A stretch of 7,759 nucleotides of DNA, taken from contig NYTT01000055.1 in the NCBI GenBank assembly GCA_002683775.1, positions 1 to 7,759 on the forward strand, read 5' to 3'. The notes below the pieces were generated by a model, which searched no databases, was not told the origin of the DNA, and saw only the letters and a list, made by a program, of their open reading frames with translations. Positions 5,297 through 7,759 of the stretch are shown piece by piece (positions within the stretch are counted from its first letter, which is position 1; every line of letters starts with the position of its first letter). Position numbers and translations under genes: made by a program. Source of the stretch: Flavobacteriales bacterium. Lineage in GTDB: Bacteria; Bacteroidota; Bacteroidia; Flavobacteriales; BACL11.

Positions 5297-5694
5297 TTTA
5301 ATGCATCCTCGTTTGATTCTTCAGCCAAAATATCACCATCTTCTGACATTTGATAAAGATCTTCAGATTTTGAATATCTGATAATTTGCTTATGATAATA
5401 ATCGCAATTATCATAAATTTGCCATGCTACGGATTCTGTTAAAGCGGTATGTTCTTCAGATACGTTAGCTAGTCCATAAGGATCATCTTTTTCAAAATGT
5501 TTTGATTTTGGACTATTCCAAACTAAAACATCATATTCAAATTCAGAAATCGATGCTTCTACCTTATCAATTGTATTATCAATTGATTGTTGTTTTTGTG
5601 CGATATCATCGCAAGATGCTTTTAATTCAACCATTAAAGAATCGATTGATTTTTCAGCGTTTTGAATTTCTAATAATTCAGTCATACTATACAT
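5293..5694 (-). CDS. 133-aa acidic coiled-coil protein, first gene of its operon
   Basis: Unrecognised. Residues about 4-55 form a long charged helix with heptad-like spacing (LLEIQNAEKSIDSLMVELKA and on), likely a coiled coil. A middle Trp/Tyr-rich part and an acidic tail (EDGDILAEESNEDALN) follow. Two starts are possible: ATG 5694 (MYSMTELL) lies inside a palindromic arm, and ATG 5685 (MTELL) lies just past it. Neither sits at the ideal distance from the AT-rich ATTTATT at 5718-5712. The acidic, coiled form would fit a scaffold or inhibitor, but this is speculation. Confidence 0.78.
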   Translation of the reverse strand: MYSMTELLEIQNAEKSIDSLMVELKASCDDIAQKQQSIDNTIDKVEASISEFEYDVLVWNSPKSKHFEKDDPYGLANVSEEHTALTESVAWQIYDNCDYYHKQIIRYSKSEDLYQMSEDGDILAEESNEDALN

Positions 5695-5733
5695 TCAATG
5701 TATTACTTAGTAATAAATACATTGAATGTATAG
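5687..5733. promoter_or_regulatory. 18-bp perfect inverted repeat at the 133-aa gene start
   Basis: CTATACATTCAATGTATT (5687-5704) is repeated as its exact reverse complement at 5716-5733, with an 11-base spacer. Each arm is itself a near-palindrome, ATACATT-C/G-AATGTAT, with centres at 5696 and 5724, 28 bases apart. The left arm contains the ATG at 5694. It looks like two operator half-pairs controlling the leftward operon, perhaps self-regulated. A hairpin in RNA or DNA is the alternative. Confidence 0.7.
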
Positions 5734-5734
5734 C

Positions 5735-6140
5735 ACATGTAAAAACATAGTAACATGATTTTTTTGTATTATGATATTTAACAAGTTTACACGTTATGAC
5801 TTTAAAAAATTTCAATTAGTTGATTTTACCTTATACCTTGTAGTAATTACCGTGGGTATTATGACAATATTATCATGAATCATATTAACGATTCTTACAC
5901 AAAAGAGTAATACCCTTATCTCATGACTAGACTTTAAGAAAAAAGAAGGTCACAAACAGATCTAAAAAAGAATTAACTAGTTAACACTCGAATCCTATTA
6001 TATATCAGTCAAGAAATATCACGCCTATATTATGCCTAATAGTGAGTTAAGCCACGTTTAACATGTAGGGAATAGAGTTAAGCCACATTAAACCCCAAAA
6101 ATTTAAAAAAATCAAATTGAATTCATCGATTTGAACCATC
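5735..6140. other. Non-coding divergent region, candidate origin or control region
   Basis: About 400 bases with stops in all frames and no ORF on either strand. It separates leftward and rightward operons. It holds the near-palindrome ATGACAATATTATCAT (5861-5876, one mismatched pair), the perfect palindrome TTAACTAGTTAA (5973-5984), a strong TATA-like TATTATATATC (about 5996-6006), and two copies of GAGTTAAGCCAC 31 bases apart. AT-rich divergent regions with direct repeats are usual places for plasmid or viral origins. The function here is inferred. Confidence 0.4.
6044..6086 (+). repeat. Direct repeat GAGTTAAGCCAC, two copies
   Basis: Exact 12-base copies at 6044-6055 and 6075-6086. The likeness extends to AATAG before them and a T/A-rich AAC after them. 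The 31-base period is about three helical turns, which suggests sites for one protein on one face of the DNA (iteron-like). Confidence 0.6.
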
Positions 6141-6151
6141 CTGTACAGGAT
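6138..6151. promoter_or_regulatory. 14-bp perfect palindrome ATCCTGTACAGGAT
   Basis: This is the longest form of the CTGTACAG site. The copies at 3431 and 3593 each keep one of the outer ATC/GAT extensions. It lies upstream of a TATA-like TTACATATCA (6151-6160), unlike the other promoter copies, which lie downstream of TATA. It probably controls the 6206-7759 unit. Confidence 0.6.
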
Positions 6152-6180
6152 TACATATCAAACGTTAATTACTCGGTACT

Positions 6181-6225
6181 ATGTCATATCATGTGGGTGA
6201 TATGATTGCAGAGCAGACTTCCTGA
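6181..6225 (+). CDS. Possible 14-residue leader peptide
   Basis: ATG TCA TAT ... TCC TGA encodes MSYHVGDMIAEQTS. Its ATG lies about 26 nt after TTACATATCA (6151-6160), the leaderless spacing. The frame runs across the ribosome binding site and TTG start of the 201-aa gene and ends 20 bases inside it. The inverted repeat CATATCA (6185-6191) / TGATATG (6198-6204) lies inside the leader. It could expose or hide the downstream GGTGAT. No protein-level evidence. Confidence 0.3.
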   Translation: MSYHVGDMIAEQTS

Positions 6226-6811
6226 TGTTAATACAGCCTTTATCAAAAGACGTAATGGTGCTGAAGAAGGATTAGCATCAAAGAACTGGGATAAGGTATT
6301 TGGAAACCTGTACAGTTGGAATGCTTTACTCCCAAGGAATAAGGATGAGGATGGGGTTTTCAAATATAGGATTAGAATATCAGATATCGAATATGATAAA
6401 TTAACTTCAGTTCATGCTGAAGCACAATGCCAGTCATGTGATACTTGTACAGATTATGCCAAGATTACAGTGTTTGACATGATACAACCATTGACCATTG
6501 AGATCCTATCAGGTAACAAAACAGTCAAGGTATGGATATGTCCATCATGTAAAAAAGACAACAACATAACTGAAACTGATATCTTGGAGAATCATCTTCA
6601 AGAACCATACTATCTAGGGGTTGTACCAAAACCACCAACAAGAAAGGAAGGTCTGTCTGATAGAGGTGCTTATGACCGTAAGGTAACAAATTGGGCTTGG
6701 AATTTCATAGCAGAGTTAGAAGAAAAGTCAACTCAATTCAGAGAGGATTACAAGGAAAATAAGAATGACTTTGAAGCATGGGAAGAAGAAATTGATGGGG
6801 GTGAGGAATAA
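6206..6811 (+). CDS. 201-aa zinc-ribbon protein, TTG start
   Basis: Unrecognised. Cys75-x2-Cys78 (with Cys81) and Cys112-x2-Cys115 (WICPSC) form a zinc ribbon separated by about 33 residues of beta-type sequence. The first 70 residues contain a Trp/Tyr-rich basic part. The last 50 are acidic and helical (ELEEKSTQFREDY and on, ending EEEIDGGEE). TTG at 6206 is the only start: a TGA precedes it immediately, no later ATG fits before Met92, and GGTGAT (6196-6201) sits four bases upstream as ribosome binding site. It overlaps the ATPase by one base (TAATG), so the two are translationally linked. The partner gene suggests a nucleic-acid or nucleoprotein adaptor. A CTGTACAG lies inside it at 6308-6315. 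Confidence 0.8.
   Translation: MQSRLPDVNTAFIKRRNGAEEGLASKNWDKVFGNLYSWNALLPRNKDEDGVFKYRIRISDIEYDKLTSVHAEAQCQSCDTCTDYAKITVFDMIQPLTIEILSGNKTVKVWICPSCKKDNNITETDILENHLQEPYYLGVVPKPPTRKEGLSDRGAYDRKVTNWAWNFIAELEEKSTQFREDYKENKNDFEAWEEEIDGGEE
6800..6806 (+). promoter_or_regulatory. Strong Shine-Dalgarno for the ATPase
   Basis: GGTGAGG, four bases before the ATG at 6811, within the last codons of the zinc-ribbon gene. It matches the archaeal 16S tail and decides the ATPase start. Confidence 0.7.
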
Positions 6812-7759
6812 TGCCAACAGTAGTAAGAGAAGTTGCAATAAAGGAACATAAACCAAAAACCAACAAATTCCTTCCAACCATAACAAAATGGAAAGGAGTC
6901 AACATGGTAAGACAAGAATCCTTTCTTGCAGCAGTTAAAGAAGTAATCAAGTGGGCTGAGGAAATAGACGTGACCAGGGTGGGTATAGTTGGTGACATGC
7001 ATTCAGGAAAAACCACAATGGCTGAAACCATAGCACATGTTATTCATAAGGAATCAAAATTGCCCTGGGGGATTAAGATTCTATATGAGAAGGACTTGAT
7101 GGACTTTGAGAATACGTTAAAAACTTTAACAGTAGATACTAACTGGATTCTAAGATTTGATGATGTTTCCTTTTTGGATGCAAAACATAACAAAAAGGCA
7201 ATCTCACAAGTAAAAGAAGCTGTAACGAAAATTAGACATCTTGATGGCGGAAAAGATGTTAAAGTTATTTTAATTTACAATTATCACTATTCGAAGGGTC
7301 TTGACAAGTACCTACGCATGGCAGATTTCAGATTTTTCTCGACCGTGGGTTCTGAGGAAGAAGATAACTTGGAAGGCATTATGGGTATCAAGGCAATGGG
7401 TCTTGTGAAATTCTTTGCTCAGAATAGACAAAAAGCAATTACTAAAGGAATGTTTCTATCACCACATCAAATGGCCAACAAGAAGAAGTTCTTTTACAAA
7501 TGGCGTGATCCATTCATTCCTATACTATTTTGGAATAACTCAACACTTCGTATGATTATCTCACCCACTAGAAAGTGGCTTGAACCAATCTGTTCAGTAT
7601 GTGCTAATTCTTCAGGTGGTGTAGAAACCCAGGTCAATTTAGAAAAATTCTGTGAGGAATCTGAAGAAAAATTCTCAAAAGGAACTTTCACTGGAGTTAT
7701 CAAACAATTCTTACGTGAGCAAGGAGTCAACTGTTACTCCAAGAAAACTGTTCAGGCCA
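6811..7759 (+). CDS. P-loop ATPase, C-terminus beyond the window
   Basis: 316 complete codons are visible, with no stop. The Walker A motif GDMHSGKT occupies residues 61-68 after strand VGIV, and the Walker B motif WILRFDD ends at Asp117-Asp118. A following strand VILIYNYHY places Asn157 where a sensor Asn is expected. A later part is basic and aromatic (KKKFFYKWRDPF), then Cys261-x2-Cys264 and Cys281, which may form a small metal site. The N-terminal 50 residues are basic. The general type is a DNA- or protein-remodelling NTPase of the AAA+/RecA-like kind. Genome packaging, replication or partition are all possible. It follows the 201-aa zinc-ribbon gene with stop-start overlap, so the two probably act together. 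Confidence 0.85.
   Translation, partial: MPTVVREVAIKEHKPKTNKFLPTITKWKGVNMVRQESFLAAVKEVIKWAEEIDVTRVGIVGDMHSGKTTMAETIAHVIHKESKLPWGIKILYEKDLMDFENTLKTLTVDTNWILRFDDVSFLDAKHNKKAISQVKEAVTKIRHLDGGKDVKVILIYNYHYSKGLDKYLRMADFRFFSTVGSEEEDNLEGIMGIKAMGLVKFFAQNRQKAITKGMFLSPHQMANKKKFFYKWRDPFIPILFWNNSTLRMIISPTRKWLEPICSVCANSSGGVETQVNLEKFCEESEEKFSKGTFTGVIKQFLREQGVNCYSKKTVQA

Noticed and set aside
1679..5893. Shared 11-mer TATTAACGATT at 1679 and 5883 as att-like repeat
   Set aside because: An AT-rich 11-mer is expected to recur by chance in 7.8 kb. No extension or symmetry supports it.
5750..6205. tRNA, CRISPR or structured RNA gene in the gene-free region
   Set aside because: No cloverleaf arms, CCA-type end or regularly spaced repeats were seen. 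Only two 12-bp copies and short palindromes are present.
6738..7031. Minus-strand ORFs opposite the ATPase
   Set aside because: They lie antisense to a well-supported Walker-motif protein and have no start signals. They are shadows.

Overview
The window is an AT-rich (about one third G+C by eye) stretch of archaeal mobile-element or virus DNA, most likely from a Nitrosopumilus-like member of the Nitrososphaerota (Thaumarchaeota). The evidence is archaeal TATA boxes about 25-28 nt upstream of start codons (leaderless layout), GGTGA-type Shine-Dalgarno sites inside operons, T-tract terminators, a tyrosine recombinase reduced to its catalytic domain, and a crowd of tiny zinc-ribbon and membrane proteins in overlapping operons. 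The host assignment is an inference. I see no tRNA, rRNA, CRISPR array or insertion sequence.

Layout. (1) 1-1675, minus strand: a secreted coiled-coil protein cut by the left edge, the recombinase, and a 26-residue membrane micro-ORF whose stop overlaps the recombinase start. (2) 1744-1821, plus strand: a 25-residue lysine-rich protein that meets the next operon tail to tail. (3) 1818-3361, minus strand: a six-gene operon encoding 40 aa, 91 aa, a 30-aa zinc ribbon, 86 aa, a two-helix membrane protein and a protein with heptad and decad repeats. (4) 3447-3590, plus strand: a 47-aa zinc ribbon divergent from operon 3. (5) 3709-5694, minus strand: a second six-gene operon encoding 133 aa, a 55-aa zinc ribbon, a 98-aa phage-like protein, a 211-aa GP88-like Cys-rich protein, 63 aa and 107 aa. 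Three T-tracts on the minus strand follow it. (6) About 5735-6180: non-coding divergent region with direct repeats and palindromes, a candidate replication origin or control region. (7) 6206-7759, plus strand: a 201-aa zinc-ribbon protein with a TTG start, coupled to a P-loop ATPase cut by the right edge.

The strongest unexplained signal is the palindrome CTGTACAG. It occurs seven times, against well under one expected. At three promoters it sits between the TATA box and a start codon 16-18 bases downstream of it, which looks like a repressor operator shared by several transcription units. The 3709-5694 operon lacks it and has a different palindromic control site at its start, so the element appears to be built from at least two separately regulated modules. 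No regulator that reads either site can be named from this window.
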